From: Leptothermofonsia sp049200465
Lineage (GTDB): Bacteria > Cyanobacteriota > Cyanobacteriia > Leptolyngbyales > Leptolyngbyaceae
Assembly (NCBI RefSeq): GCF_049200465.1
Contig: NZ_CP120836.1
Coordinates: forward strand, 2,480,001 to 2,544,000
Length of the DNA: 64,000 nt
Reading direction: 5' to 3'
The position numbers and the translations under genes are program-made. Positions 9,311 through 17,950 of this stretch are shown one piece after another. Numbering within the stretch: the stretch's first letter is position 1; every line of letters begins with the position of its first letter. The notes beneath the pieces were generated by a model. That model saw nothing but the letters and a program-made list of their open reading frames with translations, had not been told where the DNA came from and ran no database searches.

Positions 9311-9409
9311 AGCTTCGCAAAATTCGGAGAGTTTTGAGTTTTGAGTAGAAGGCAGGAGCCAGGAGCCAGCAAGAGCCAGGAGTGAGAAATCAGTTCAGAA
9401 CTAAGTTCG

Positions 9410-9524
9410 TAAGTAACTGGACAAAATTAAATTGAAGATAGATTGGGGGGAGGGGTGAAATCCCCTGCCTGGGGGCGCAGCCCCCCATTCCTTCTTCTTA
9501 CAATTAATTGGGTGGAGCTACTTA
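9410..9524. repeat. R3 palindromic element inside the NDH-1MS operon
   Basis: The element runs from TAAGTAACTGG to GAGCTACTTA, so its ends are near-inverted copies (TAAGTA / TACTTA). The centre contains a GC-rich hairpin built from GGGTGAAATCCCC and CTGGGGGCGCAGCCCCCC. The related copies are at 29216 and 53372, and one end is shared with the element at 62198. It separates ndhD3 from cupA. Confidence 0.7.
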
Positions 9525-9549
9525 CTTCACTAACAACTAACAACTCAAA

Positions 9550-11037
9550 TCATTGCTTAATTGCAACTTGTTCCACTGGAACAGTCTCGACGGCGGCAAC
9601 CATGGCGGTGGTGGTGGATTCGCTCCAGCGCACCAGCCAGGTTGGCTGAATGCCCAGGAAGAAAATCACGATCGCCAGCATCAATGCCGGAACACGTTCC
9701 CGCCACTCTACTTTGGGGAAGTAGGCGATCGCGTTATCCAATTTGCCAAAGCAAGTACGGTTGAGCAGAATCACAAAGTACACTGCCGTCAATCCACTTC
9801 CCACGACGCATAACAGCGTTTGCACGGGAAAGATGGAGTAGGTACCCTGGAACACAAGGAATTCAGCCACAAATCCAACCAGACCAGGAATTCCAGCACT
9901 GGCCATCCCGCCCAGAACAAGTAGCGCACTGATCAATGGCAAACCTCGAATTGGATTCATCAAACCATTCAGGACATCCAGATCGCGAGTGCCCACTTTG
10001 GCTTCAATCACACCAACAAGATGGAATAGCAGTGCCAGAATCACGCCATGGGACACCATCTGAGAAACAGCACCCACCAGGCTAAGTTGGGTGAAAGCAG
10101 AACCGGCCAGGACAATATATCCCATGTGACCAATCGAGCTATAGGCCACCATCCGTTTGATGTCCTTCTGGGCAATGGCTACGATCGCGCCATAAAGCAC
10201 ACTGATTGTTGCCCAGATTGCCATCACAGGAGCTACAGTCGCCCAGGCTTCTGGAAACAGTCCTAAACCAAACCGGAAAATACCATAGGTACCCAGTTTT
10301 GCCAGTACGCCACCCAGCAGAATTGCAATGGGAGCCGAAGCTTCCACATAGGTATCTGGGAGCCAGGTGTGGAGGGGTACCAGTGGGATTTTGATACCAA
10401 AACCAACCAGCAACAGAACTAGCAACACAATTTGCAGTCCCAACGGTAGGGTTTGCCCCAGCAGAGACTGATAGGTAAACGTGGAAGCTCCGGTGAGCCA
10501 GACCAGACCCAGGAAACTTGCCAGAATCAGGGCTCCAGACAGAGCGGTATAGAGCAAAAATTTGATAGCTGCGTAGCCACGTTTTTCCCCACCCCAAATG
10601 GAGATCAGCAGATAGAAGGGTACCAGCTCGACTTCGTAGAACAGGAAAAACAGCAGTAGGTTTTGGGCCAGAAATGCACCCGTTACAGCTCCTCCAGCCA
10701 GTAGAATCAGGGCATAGAACAATCGTGGGCGTTCGATCTGTTCCTGGCTGCTGTAGATAGCAATCCAGGTGAGAAAGCTATTTAAAGCAACCAACGGCAA
10801 TGACAACCCATCTACCCCAAGTTGATAGTGTAATCCCAGCGCTTCTAACCAGGGAAGGTATTCTTGAAGTTGCAGCGATGCAAGACTGTAGTCAAACTGG
10901 CTGGTGATCCAGAGTGACCATCCAAATGTTGCGCCGCTGAACAGAAGAGCGGCCCACTTGAGTCGGGCGATGGGCAAGGGCAGGAATCCAATCGCGATCG
11001 CACCAAGAATTGGCAACCAGATCAATGTACTCAACAT
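9550..11037 (-). CDS. ndhD3: NAD(P)H-quinone oxidoreductase chain 4, NdhD3 type
   Basis: This is the NuoM-like proton-pumping antiporter subunit of the thylakoid NDH-1MS complex. It is a polytopic protein of 495 aa with many hydrophobic helices, and contains the HTWLPDTYVEASAPIAILLGG and DIKRMVAYSSIGHMGY motifs with conserved charged residues of the family. The ATG at 11037 (MLSTLIWLPILGAI) starts directly at the first membrane helix and leaves 16 bp after the ndhF stop; an upstream in-frame start at 11076 would overlap ndhF. Assignment to the D3 paralogue rests on the operon (ndhF3, cupA, cupS), not on diagnostic residues. Confidence 0.93.
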   Translation of the reverse strand: MLSTLIWLPILGAIAIGFLPLPIARLKWAALLFSGATFGWSLWITSQFDYSLASLQLQEYLPWLEALGLHYQLGVDGLSLPLVALNSFLTWIAIYSSQEQIERPRLFYALILLAGGAVTGAFLAQNLLLFFLFYEVELVPFYLLISIWGGEKRGYAAIKFLLYTALSGALILASFLGLVWLTGASTFTYQSLLGQTLPLGLQIVLLVLLLVGFGIKIPLVPLHTWLPDTYVEASAPIAILLGGVLAKLGTYGIFRFGLGLFPEAWATVAPVMAIWATISVLYGAIVAIAQKDIKRMVAYSSIGHMGYIVLAGSAFTQLSLVGAVSQMVSHGVILALLFHLVGVIEAKVGTRDLDVLNGLMNPIRGLPLISALLVLGGMASAGIPGLVGFVAEFLVFQGTYSIFPVQTLLCVVGSGLTAVYFVILLNRTCFGKLDNAIAYFPKVEWRERVPALMLAIVIFFLGIQPTWLVRWSESTTTAMVAAVETVPVEQVAIKQ

Positions 11038-11053
11038 AAGCGTCTGTATTGGT

Positions 11054-12907
11054 TCAGGAAGGCAAGAATTGAGCAATAAACGACCAGCTCATGAAGATCG
11101 AGAGCGCAGCTAATCCCAGAGTGATAGTCAGGACATAAAATTGCCCCTGTCCAGAGTTACCGTATTTCAAAGTTTCACCACCCAGGAGAGAAACCAACCC
11201 CACCAGGTTGACAACTCCATCAATGATGTAGCGATCGAACCAGTCCGTAATGCGGGATGCCCAATCAACACTAAAGACAATGCTGGAGCGATACAGTTTA
11301 GGGGTGTACAGGTCATAGGCAAAGAGGTCTTGCAGTTGCTTCCAGGGAAGGCGAATGGGTTTGGGAATACTTTGCCCGATATAAACCACTGCACCAATAC
11401 TCAATCCCGTGATACTCGACCAGAGCAATAACAGTGCCATATCTTTATTGAGTACTGCCCAATTGGGTAATAGATTTAGACTTTGCAAGATGAGCGGTAA
11501 GTGCAACACAAATCCCATCGCAATTGTCATTGGTAATGTAATCAACCAGAAGGCTTCTGCTGAGCGATCAGTCATTTGTTTGCGAGGTCCGGCAAAGATC
11601 AAACCAAATTCACGCATCATGCTGAACGCCGTCAACCCATTCACGATCAGCAGAATTCCTACAATCCAGGGATAGCGTTCCCAGGCACCATCGGCCAGTT
11701 TCAGAAGTGCCCAGAATCCACCCAACGGTGGCAGCCCAATCAGCCCAGCAGCACCTACCAGATAGCAAATACCAGCAATGGGACGGCGGCTCCACAATCC
11801 TCCTAGCTGAGTCAGATCCTGGGTAATGTTTGTCCAGACGATCGCCCCCGTACTCATCACCAGCAATGCCTGGGCGACCGCATGGCTCAGAATTAGCAAC
11901 AAAGCTGCTTCTATCTGTTGTGCTCCAACGGCGATAAAGATCAGCCCCATGTAAGTACTGGTGGTGTAGGACAGGGCTCGCTTGATATCAATTTGAGCGA
12001 TCGCAATCAAGGTGCCACCGATAGCAGTCAGAGAACCAATCGCAATCATTGTTGTCAACACAACGGGAGATAATGCCAGCACTGGTTCCAACTTAATCAG
12101 AATCCACGCTCCCGTTGCGACCACCACTGAATTCCGCAAAATAGTGCTGGGAACCGGGCCTTCCATCGCTTCGTCCAACCACAGGTGCAGCGGAAACTGA
12201 GCGCACTTGCCCATCGGACCTGCAATCAACGCCAGTCCCAGTAGGGTTGCCGTGGTTGGTTCAATATGAGCCGTCCTTGCCCACTCTGCCAGTTCATCGA
12301 AATTCCAGGTGCCCGCCAGGGGATAGAGTGCCAATACTCCCATTAGCAACAGCAAGTCACCGATCCGTTTGGTCAAAAAGGCATCTCTCGCTCCAGTGAC
12401 AACTAGAGATTGATTAAACCAGAACCCGATCAGTAGATAGGTTCCCAGAGTCAAAATTTCCAGCAGAATGTAGCTGAAAAAGAGAGAGTTGCACAATACC
12501 AGACTGCACATTCCCGCTTCAAACAGTGCTAAAAGCGCATAAAAACGGGACCAACCCCAATCCATTTCCAGGTATCCCACTGCATAGATTTGAGCCAGAA
12601 GATTCAGTCCTGTTACTAAAGTCGTTGCACCAACGGTGACTGAAGAAACTTCGACAGGAATTGTCAAATCTAACCCGGCAACCTGTAACCAAGGAATCTC
12701 AAAATGCAAGGCTGGCTGTTGCCACACGGCTGGAAATGCCATACTGCCGTGGAGCAGTGCAATAAAGGTCATTAGCAGGTTGATGTAACCTGCGGGTCGG
12801 GGTCCCGTGCGCCGGATCACTCCCGGTGACCACAGCAGTGAGAACAACATCCCTATCAAGGGATAGCAGGGAACTAGCCAGAATGTTTGTGCAAACAACT
12901 GGGTCAT
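11054..12907 (-). CDS. ndhF3: NAD(P)H-quinone oxidoreductase chain 5, NdhF3 type
   Basis: This NuoL-like proton-pumping subunit has about 617 aa and many membrane helices. Its motifs PLHLWLDEAMEGPVPSTILRN and QIDIKRALSYTTSTYMG are typical of NdhF, and the N-terminus MTQLFAQTFWLVPCYPLIGM is typical of the NdhF3 form. It is the first gene of the ndhF3-ndhD3-cupA-cupS operon. I use the ATG at 12907; a GTG lies one codon upstream. No convincing Shine-Dalgarno sequence is seen. In other cyanobacteria this operon is repressed by the LysR protein NdhR/CcmR under high CO2; no ndhR gene is in this window, but the upstream region holds a short palindrome (12969-12982). Confidence 0.94.
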   Translation of the reverse strand: MTQLFAQTFWLVPCYPLIGMLFSLLWSPGVIRRTGPRPAGYINLLMTFIALLHGSMAFPAVWQQPALHFEIPWLQVAGLDLTIPVEVSSVTVGATTLVTGLNLLAQIYAVGYLEMDWGWSRFYALLALFEAGMCSLVLCNSLFFSYILLEILTLGTYLLIGFWFNQSLVVTGARDAFLTKRIGDLLLLMGVLALYPLAGTWNFDELAEWARTAHIEPTTATLLGLALIAGPMGKCAQFPLHLWLDEAMEGPVPSTILRNSVVVATGAWILIKLEPVLALSPVVLTTMIAIGSLTAIGGTLIAIAQIDIKRALSYTTSTYMGLIFIAVGAQQIEAALLLILSHAVAQALLVMSTGAIVWTNITQDLTQLGGLWSRRPIAGICYLVGAAGLIGLPPLGGFWALLKLADGAWERYPWIVGILLIVNGLTAFSMMREFGLIFAGPRKQMTDRSAEAFWLITLPMTIAMGFVLHLPLILQSLNLLPNWAVLNKDMALLLLWSSITGLSIGAVVYIGQSIPKPIRLPWKQLQDLFAYDLYTPKLYRSSIVFSVDWASRITDWFDRYIIDGVVNLVGLVSLLGGETLKYGNSGQGQFYVLTITLGLAALSIFMSWSFIAQFLPS

Positions 12908-13083
12908 CACAGTTTCAACGCCTCAATTGGTAACAAAAGCTCCGTGAACCTTCTACATGATTTATCATATAGAATGTTCTATGGATATCAAAAAATTAAT
13001 CAATAAATCTCTATCGCCTTACTTGATACTGTAAAACCAATTCTGAAAAAAGTCTTTACTTCATAAATAGAGAGTTGTAATGC
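12908..13083. promoter_or_regulatory. Leader/promoter region of the ndhF3 operon with a short palindrome
   Basis: This AT-rich 175-bp region contains ATAGAA-TG-TTCTAT (12969-12982), a near-perfect 14-bp dyad about 62-75 bp upstream of the ndhF3 start. It is followed by an ATCAAAAAATTAATCAAT stretch (12987-13004). LysR-type regulators such as NdhR/CcmR bind such dyads upstream of this operon in other cyanobacteria. The match to a published NdhR box is not exact, so the operator call is inference. Confidence 0.35.
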
Positions 13084-13392
13084 TTAAGGTGAAGTTTTAT
13101 TTATAGTTCGGGCAAGTGGGCAGTTATCAAAGTCGATTGCGAATTGACAGAATTGAATTCTGTCCCACTTGAAGTTCAGTGGACTGCGATCAACGACACC
13201 ATCCGGCGCTTCAACACTGACCAGAAATTTGCCACTGAATATGAAGTGTGTGGCATTGCCGTACTCATCATGCCTCGCCTCACAAACCTCACTACAATTG
13301 AGCGCGCGGTTAAAGGAAAAGGCTCTGGCAGCGATCGCTTGCTGTGTCTCCTCGTCAGCCTCTGGAACCTCAAGCTGGATCAATGGCACCAC
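13084..13392 (-). CDS. hypothetical protein, about 102 aa
   Basis: I do not recognise this protein. It reads as a real coding frame: balanced composition, acidic N-terminus (IQLEVPEADEETQQAI), then TARDEYGNA-like and SGKFLVSVEAPDG segments suggesting a small beta-rich fold, and no signal peptide. Only alternative starts are available (GTG at 13392 or 13389, TTG at 13395). A GAGATGGTG stretch just upstream could serve as the ribosome binding site. A competing frame on the plus strand (13144-13581) lacks such composition. It is convergent with nothing and sits upstream of ndhF3 on the same strand, ending 177 bp before its start. Confidence 0.45.
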   Translation of the reverse strand: MVPLIQLEVPEADEETQQAIAARAFSFNRALNCSEVCEARHDEYGNATHFIFSGKFLVSVEAPDGVVDRSPLNFKWDRIQFCQFAIDFDNCPLARTINKTSP

Positions 13393-13572
13393 CAAAGTAT
13401 CACCATCTCACTTAATCTCCATAGACATGTCCTGCTCACACTCATCCTCCGGTGCCATGCTTACCGGATAAAGCGCACTACCTCAATTGCTATTGTCGGC
13501 TGCTATTGTCGGCAGCAACAGCAAAATGGGATTCAACGCTATCAGAACCAGAGACCTGGAGTGGCATACAAG

Positions 13573-13644
13573 AGCCCTTGACGAGGATTGAACTCGTGAC
13601 CTCACCCTTACCAAGGGTGTGCTCTACCACTGAGCTACAAGGGC
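13573..13644 (-). tRNA. trnT: tRNA-Thr (GGT)
   Basis: On the minus strand the sequence folds as a 72-nt cloverleaf. The acceptor stem is GCCCTTG/CAAGGGC, the D-arm is GTAGCTCAGTGGTAGAGC, and the anticodon stem CACCC/GGGTG encloses the loop TTGGTAA with anticodon GGT. The T-arm contains GTTCAATCC. CCA is not encoded. Confidence 0.95.
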
Positions 13645-13734
13645 GATCGAGTTAAAAGTTTTGAGTCATAAAGTTTGAGGTGAACCTGGCTGATTCACAA
13701 CGTAAAATTTTGAACTCATCACTGATGGTGTGGA

Positions 13735-13816
13735 TGGGCCGGGCTAGATTCGAACTAGCGTAGGCATAGCCAGCGGATTTACAGTCCGCCCCCATTAACC
13801 ACTCGGGCACCGACCC
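13735..13816 (-). tRNA. trnY: tRNA-Tyr (GTA)
   Basis: This is an 82-nt class II tRNA on the minus strand. The acceptor stem GGGTCGG pairs with CCGGCCC, with one G-U. The anticodon arm GCGGACTGTAAATCCGC presents GTA. A long variable arm (TGGCTATGCCTACG) and the T-loop TTCGAAT follow. It is 90 bp from tRNA-Thr in the same orientation, a common cyanobacterial pairing. Confidence 0.95.
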
Positions 13817-14131
13817 ATTTGTCCACGGACATTGATAATAGCACAAGAAGATGCGTTGAGCAGATGCAAATTATTGCTGAATCTATGATTGTTTTTGCGG
13901 AAGCTTAACTATAATCACCAGAGCAATCTGTGTATTGGTCTGTCAAGTTGGCGTTGCTGAAAAGCAGTATGAAACAAAGTTTCGAGTATACAGTACCTGT
14001 TTCACACCCAAATTAAGCATCTGTCAAATTAAATTTGACAGATGCTTAAGCGTAATGGTTGATTTGGGTTAAATTTTGAGGGTCTTCCACTCGCCAAAAT
14101 TTTCCTGACAGAACACTAGTAGTTCAAAGCC
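13817..14131. other. Intergenic region with a 37-bp perfect palindrome (14013-14049)
   Basis: The 315-bp stretch between tRNA-Tyr and the MBOAT gene shows no supported gene. It contains an 18-bp perfect inverted repeat with one base between the arms (TTAAGCATCTGTCAAATT, then A, then its complement) at 14013-14049. A GGCGTTGCTGAAAAGCAG segment upstream (13951-13968) resembles cyanobacterial insertion-sequence ends. No T-run follows the palindrome, so a rho-independent terminator is unlikely. Confidence 0.6.
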
Positions 14132-15622
14132 ATGACCTTCATCTCCTTCACCTATGCCCTGTTCTTGGTCAGCATCCTTGGGATCTTCTGGTCTGTTCAG
14201 CAGCAGTGGCTCCGAATGTGGGCGCTTCTGGCCGCCAGCATTGTTTTCTACGCCTCCCTACAACCGCAATATATTCCGCTCTTGCTGGCGGCGGCGTGGA
14301 TCACCTTCCGCATCGGGCAGGTCATTGGCTCTCCGCCTGACTGGCGTATCAAGGACTGGCAATTTGCCCAGCAAGATTGGAACCGGCAGCGGCTGAAGCT
14401 CCTTTGGTTTGGCATTGTGTTAAATGTGCTGTTGCTGTTTGGGTTCAAATACATTCCCTTCGTGCTATCGACAATAGGGGCGGTGGTCGGGTCAACACCT
14501 CTTCAAACCCAGGCCGAATGGACCAGGGAAAATTTGATTGCACCGCTCGGATTGAGTTTTTTCTGCTTTGAGTGCATTGCTTACCTGGTTGATGTCTACC
14601 GGGGAGCCCCCGCAGCTCAGCAGTTCCTCAAATTTTCGGCCTACAAGCTTTTCTTTCCAAAACTTATTAGTGGGCCAATTACCCGCTACCAACTTTTTGC
14701 AACCCAGGCACAAAACCAGAGCTTTCCTGGCCTTGATCGCATCTCAGAAGGGCTATGGCTAATTGCCTGCGGAGCCGTGAAAAAAGGCTTGATTGCCGAT
14801 AACTTAGGAGTTCTGGTCGATCTGAGTTTTCAAAATTTGCAGCGGGCAGGTAGCGGCGACCTGTGGCTGGCAACTATTGCCTATGGCTTTCAGCTTTATT
14901 TGGATTTCAGCGGCTACGTAGATATGGCGCGGGGAAGCGCTTTGTTATTGGGTTTCAACCTGCCTCAAAACTTTGATTTCCCCTATTTTGCCACCAGCAT
15001 TGCTGACTTCTGGCGGCGCTGGCACATCACTTTAGGAGACTGGCTACGTAACTATCTTTATTTTCCTCTCGGCGGTTCTCGTCAGGGGCTGGTTCGCACC
15101 TGCCTGAATCTTATGGTTGTGATGGTGATTGCAGGCATCTGGCATGGAGCGGCCTGGGGATTTATTGTTTGGGGTATTTTGCATGGACTTGCTCTGGTCA
15201 TCCACCGCCTCACGGATGCATTATCAGACCACTATGAAGGCTTAAGGCATTTCTGGCAGGGTGCCATTGGTGTGGTCACCGCGTGGCTGCTGACCCAAAT
15301 CATGGTGTTTTTCGCCTGGATTTTCTTCCGCCTCCCCGATCTCAAAGATGCCTGGCTGATGGTGCAGCGGTTGTTGGGGCATCCGGCAGATGCTCAGTTT
15401 GCCCAGAAAGTTTATCTCGATACTTTTGGCCTGGAACCCCTGCAAATTGCTCTGATGTTGGGAATTCTGGCGGCCTTGATGGCGATCGCCTACACCTTCA
15501 ATCGGTTACTCAAGCTCCAGCTCAACTGGCACATCAAACTGATGCTGGTTCCCGCCTGCCTGTTTGCTGTCTGGTTACTGGCTCCTGAGGGCTCATTGCC
15601 TTATATTTACTTTGATTTTTGA
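14132..15622 (+). CDS. MBOAT family O-acyltransferase (AlgI-like)
   Basis: Members of this family transfer acyl groups, often acetyl, to exported polysaccharides or lipids at the cytoplasmic membrane. The 496-aa protein has roughly ten membrane helices. The catalytic-histidine region of the family is visible as VIAGIWHGAAWGFIVWGILHG, and upstream GYVDMARGSALLLGFNLPQNFDFPY-type sequence and WHITLGDWLRNYLYFPLGG match AlgI/DltB relatives. The usual partner, an SGNH/DltD-like or AlgJ-like gene, is not adjacent; DUF29 follows on the opposite strand. The acceptor therefore cannot be predicted. The start ATG at 14132 begins directly with the first hydrophobic helix. Confidence 0.92.
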   Translation: MTFISFTYALFLVSILGIFWSVQQQWLRMWALLAASIVFYASLQPQYIPLLLAAAWITFRIGQVIGSPPDWRIKDWQFAQQDWNRQRLKLLWFGIVLNVLLLFGFKYIPFVLSTIGAVVGSTPLQTQAEWTRENLIAPLGLSFFCFECIAYLVDVYRGAPAAQQFLKFSAYKLFFPKLISGPITRYQLFATQAQNQSFPGLDRISEGLWLIACGAVKKGLIADNLGVLVDLSFQNLQRAGSGDLWLATIAYGFQLYLDFSGYVDMARGSALLLGFNLPQNFDFPYFATSIADFWRRWHITLGDWLRNYLYFPLGGSRQGLVRTCLNLMVVMVIAGIWHGAAWGFIVWGILHGLALVIHRLTDALSDHYEGLRHFWQGAIGVVTAWLLTQIMVFFAWIFFRLPDLKDAWLMVQRLLGHPADAQFAQKVYLDTFGLEPLQIALMLGILAALMAIAYTFNRLLKLQLNWHIKLMLVPACLFAVWLLAPEGSLPYIYFDF

Positions 15623-15650
15623 CGCACAAGTAGCAAAGTGAGCCAAAACA

Positions 15651-16049
15651 CTATAGTTTGCTGGGTTCTCCAGGAAAGAAGCGATCACTCAGAATCTCCG
15701 CCAAACTGTAAGGGCACTCCGGTGAAAAGGTACTGTCCGACAAATCCGTCTCACCAACGGCCAGGGCAACGGCCTTCAAGTATGCTTTTTGCAGGGCTTC
15801 ATCTAAGTAAGGCTTCAAGCTGAGGTTCTCTTCAAGTAGTTCAGCAAGATCAAGCCGTTGAACTCGGATGGTCGATAACCAGCTACGACTGCGATTTTGT
15901 GGTTGGTAGTGCCACCTCAGTAGATGCCCAATCAGCACACTTAAGCGATTGCGTAGTTTCTGACGTTGCTGCTTCCCTAAACACTCAAGCTCCTCGATTA
16001 GATGGGGCAGGTTCAGTCGGTTCCATTGGTGCTGATGCAGTAAAGCCAT
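15651..16049 (-). CDS. DUF29 family protein, N-terminus without a start codon
   Basis: DUF29 proteins are short cyanobacterial proteins of unknown function. The frame from ATG 16049 reads HQWNRLNLPHLIEELECLGK and later PECPYSLAEILSDRF, typical of the family. Family members normally begin about 15-18 residues earlier, and the expected sequence TNLYETDFYAWTQEQ is encoded in frame up to 16094. However, codons upstream of it (CTT, AGG, ATA) offer no ATG, GTG or TTG before a stop. Either the internal ATG is used, giving a protein lacking the first helix, or the gene lost its start codon. Confidence 0.75.
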   Translation of the reverse strand: MALLHQHQWNRLNLPHLIEELECLGKQQRQKLRNRLSVLIGHLLRWHYQPQNRSRSWLSTIRVQRLDLAELLEENLSLKPYLDEALQKAYLKAVALAVGETDLSDSTFSPECPYSLAEILSDRFFPGEPSKL

Positions 16050-16179
16050 CTGCTCCTGCGTCCAGGCATAGAAATCTGTCTCATAAAGGTTTGTGGTAAG
16101 CCTTATTGATCTCTAGATTTGTTTCTGGAGCTGGCATCAAGACATTCCAAACTCGGATGTTGTCTACTCTAAGCCGAAA

Positions 16180-17268
16180 CTATAGAAGGCGGCACTGCCC
16201 GTGTTGACGCAACAGATGGTCACACAGTACCAGCGCTACCATGGCCTCTACCATCGGTACAGCTCTAGGAAGGACACAGGGATCATGCCGTCCTTTTGCT
16301 GCCAGAGTCACTTCTTCGCCTTCACGGGTAACAGTACGCTGCTCTTTACGAATGGTGGCTGTTGGCTTGAAAGCAACACGAATGATAATGTTTTCACCGT
16401 TCGAGATACCGCCCTGAACGCCACCGGAACGGTTGGTGGTTGTGCGAATATTTCCCTGGTCATCGGTGTAAAACTCGTCGTTGTGTTCGCTGCCAGTCAT
16501 TAAGGTACCAGCAAAGCCAGAACCAATCTCAAAACCTTTAGTTGCAGGGAGAGACATCACCCCTTTCGCCAGATCTGCCTCCAGTTTGTCAAATACCGGC
16601 ATTCCCAAACCTTTGGGAACGTTGCGGGCAACGCATTCCACAACCCCCCCCAGAGAGTCACCCTCATCTCGCGCCCGCTCGATCAAATCAATCATTTGAG
16701 TGGCGCACTCGCCATCGGGGCAACGAACGATATTGCTTTCCACCTGCTCCAAAGTGACCGTTTCAGAGTTAACTACACCTTCGATATCCTTAATGCGCTT
16801 GACGTAACCAATGATTTCAACCCCCGCTACCTGGTGCAAAATTTTTTTAGCGATCGCCCCCGCTGCAACTCGCCCAATCGTTTCCCGGGCAGAAGAACGC
16901 CCTCCACCCTGCCAGTTGCGGATGCCGTATTTGGCGTCGTAGGTGGCATCTGCATGGGAGGGACGATATTTGAGGGCCATTTCATCGTAGTCCTGCGATC
17001 GCTGGTCCTTGTTGCGCACCAGGATGGAAATAGGAGTGCCCAGCGTTTTGCCTTCAAATACCCCAGAAAGTATCTCGCAGCGGTCTTCTTCTTTTCGAGG
17101 AGTGGTAATTTTGCTCTGCCCTGGCCGTCGTCGATCCAGCTCAAACTGGATATCTTCTGGGCTAATTTCTAGTCGGGGGGGGCAACCATCAATGACAACC
17201 CCCACACCTCCCCCGTGAGACTCGCCAAAAGTGGTAACGCGAAACAGATGACCGAAGGTATTACCCAT
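16180..17268 (-). CDS. aroC: chorismate synthase
   Basis: The enzyme converts 5-enolpyruvylshikimate 3-phosphate to chorismate with reduced FMN, the last shared step of aromatic amino acid synthesis. The start MGNTFGHLFRVTTFGESHGG and the motifs GRSSARETIGRVAAGAIAK and TNRSGGVQGGISNGE are the classical family signatures. The length of 362 aa is normal. It is a single gene here; aroF is 14 kb away. The 240 bp upstream holds degenerate GGAGTGATGGAG-type repeats and part of an R5 element. Confidence 0.97.
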   Translation of the reverse strand: MGNTFGHLFRVTTFGESHGGGVGVVIDGCPPRLEISPEDIQFELDRRRPGQSKITTPRKEEDRCEILSGVFEGKTLGTPISILVRNKDQRSQDYDEMALKYRPSHADATYDAKYGIRNWQGGGRSSARETIGRVAAGAIAKKILHQVAGVEIIGYVKRIKDIEGVVNSETVTLEQVESNIVRCPDGECATQMIDLIERARDEGDSLGGVVECVARNVPKGLGMPVFDKLEADLAKGVMSLPATKGFEIGSGFAGTLMTGSEHNDEFYTDDQGNIRTTTNRSGGVQGGISNGENIIIRVAFKPTATIRKEQRTVTREGEEVTLAAKGRHDPCVLPRAVPMVEAMVALVLCDHLLRQHGQCRLL

Positions 17269-17506
17269 AGTGGTTGTGAGTGCGATCGCAGACTTCCATC
17301 CTACATCCTAACGGTTGACGAACAGAACTCCGAGCGTCAGAAGCCACAGGTCAGAAGCCAGGAATCAGGAGTTGGAAGGCAGATGAGTGAGAGGGTGGGG
17401 GGAGTGATGGAGTAACGGAGTGATGGAGTAGAGGGGTGGATGAGTGGATGAGTAATAAGCAACCTATCTACTCCTCACCCCTCACACCTCTATAACGACT
17501 AACAAC

Positions 17507-17599
17507 TATAACAGTCCGAAATCAGTCGTGAAATTGAGAGGCTTTGTGAGAAAAGATTCCGCAGAAATTCTCTCTCACAATCCAGATAGGATTGCTATA
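17507..17599. repeat. R5 palindromic element, copy 1
   Basis: The element starts TATAACAGTCCGAAATCAGT and ends AATCCAGATAGGATTGCTATA. It has an internal dyad around TTGTGAGA...TCTCTCACAA. Related copies are at 47313 and 52457. It lies 12 bp from the stop of the FecR-like fragment. Confidence 0.75.
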
Positions 17600-17611
17600 A
17601 CAATTCCCCTA

Positions 17612-17866
17612 TCACCTGGCGTACCGGCCAAATAAAGGATTGCCTCGTCTGTTTGTTGAGTTTACGAGGAATGGGCAAACATTCGCCACTCCCGAGGGCA
17701 ATCCATTGTCAGGCACTGTCCAGGTTGTTTTGTCTGCGCTGCATTGAATTTCAGCGGTTGAACCTCGGCGCACTCTAAGTAAGTCACCACTATAGAGCGG
17801 TTCACCCACCGATACTAGCCAGTAATTGCCTGCCCCACGCTTAAGCTCCACATTGCCACGTGACAT
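17612..17866 (-). CDS. short hypothetical protein resembling an N-terminal FecR-like domain
   Basis: The 84-aa frame reads RGNVELKRGAGNYWLVSVGE, then LYSGDLLRVRRGSTAEIQC and VPDNGLPSGVANVCP. I recall this pattern from the N-terminal region of larger secreted cyanobacterial proteins with FecR-like modules, where a signal peptide precedes it and TPR or CHAT regions follow. Neither is present here. The ATG at 17866 has a CAGGAG stretch 12-17 bp upstream. It is likely a truncated remnant; the frame ends next to an R5 element. The cysteine pair near residues 42 and 64 is intact. Confidence 0.5.
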   Translation of the reverse strand: MSRGNVELKRGAGNYWLVSVGEPLYSGDLLRVRRGSTAEIQCSADKTTWTVPDNGLPSGVANVCPFLVNSTNRRGNPLFGRYAR

Positions 17867-17886
17867 CGATAGCCTAACTCCTGCTT

Positions 17887-17923
17887 AAAAGAAAGACGCC
17901 CTCCTAAGAAGAGGACGTCCTTC
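17887..17923 (-). terminator. Rho-independent terminator downstream of psbA
   Basis: On the minus strand AAGGACGTCCTC pairs with GAGGGCGTCTTT across a short TTCTTAG loop, and the stem is followed by CTTTTAAG. It lies 28-64 bp after the psbA stop codon. Confidence 0.75.
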
Positions 17924-17950
17924 AAAATTCAGCCGATTACGATATACAGC

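Noticed and set aside
13144..13581. 145-aa plus-strand open frame upstream of the tRNAs
   Set aside because: Low-quality composition that runs into the tRNA-Thr gene; the minus-strand frame at 13084-13392 looks more like protein.
17470..17490. ACTCCTCACCCCTCACACC resembles the conserved loop of the cyanobacterial small RNA Yfr1
   Set aside because: It is part of a C/T-rich simple repeat, lacks the two flanking stem-loops and is not near trxA.
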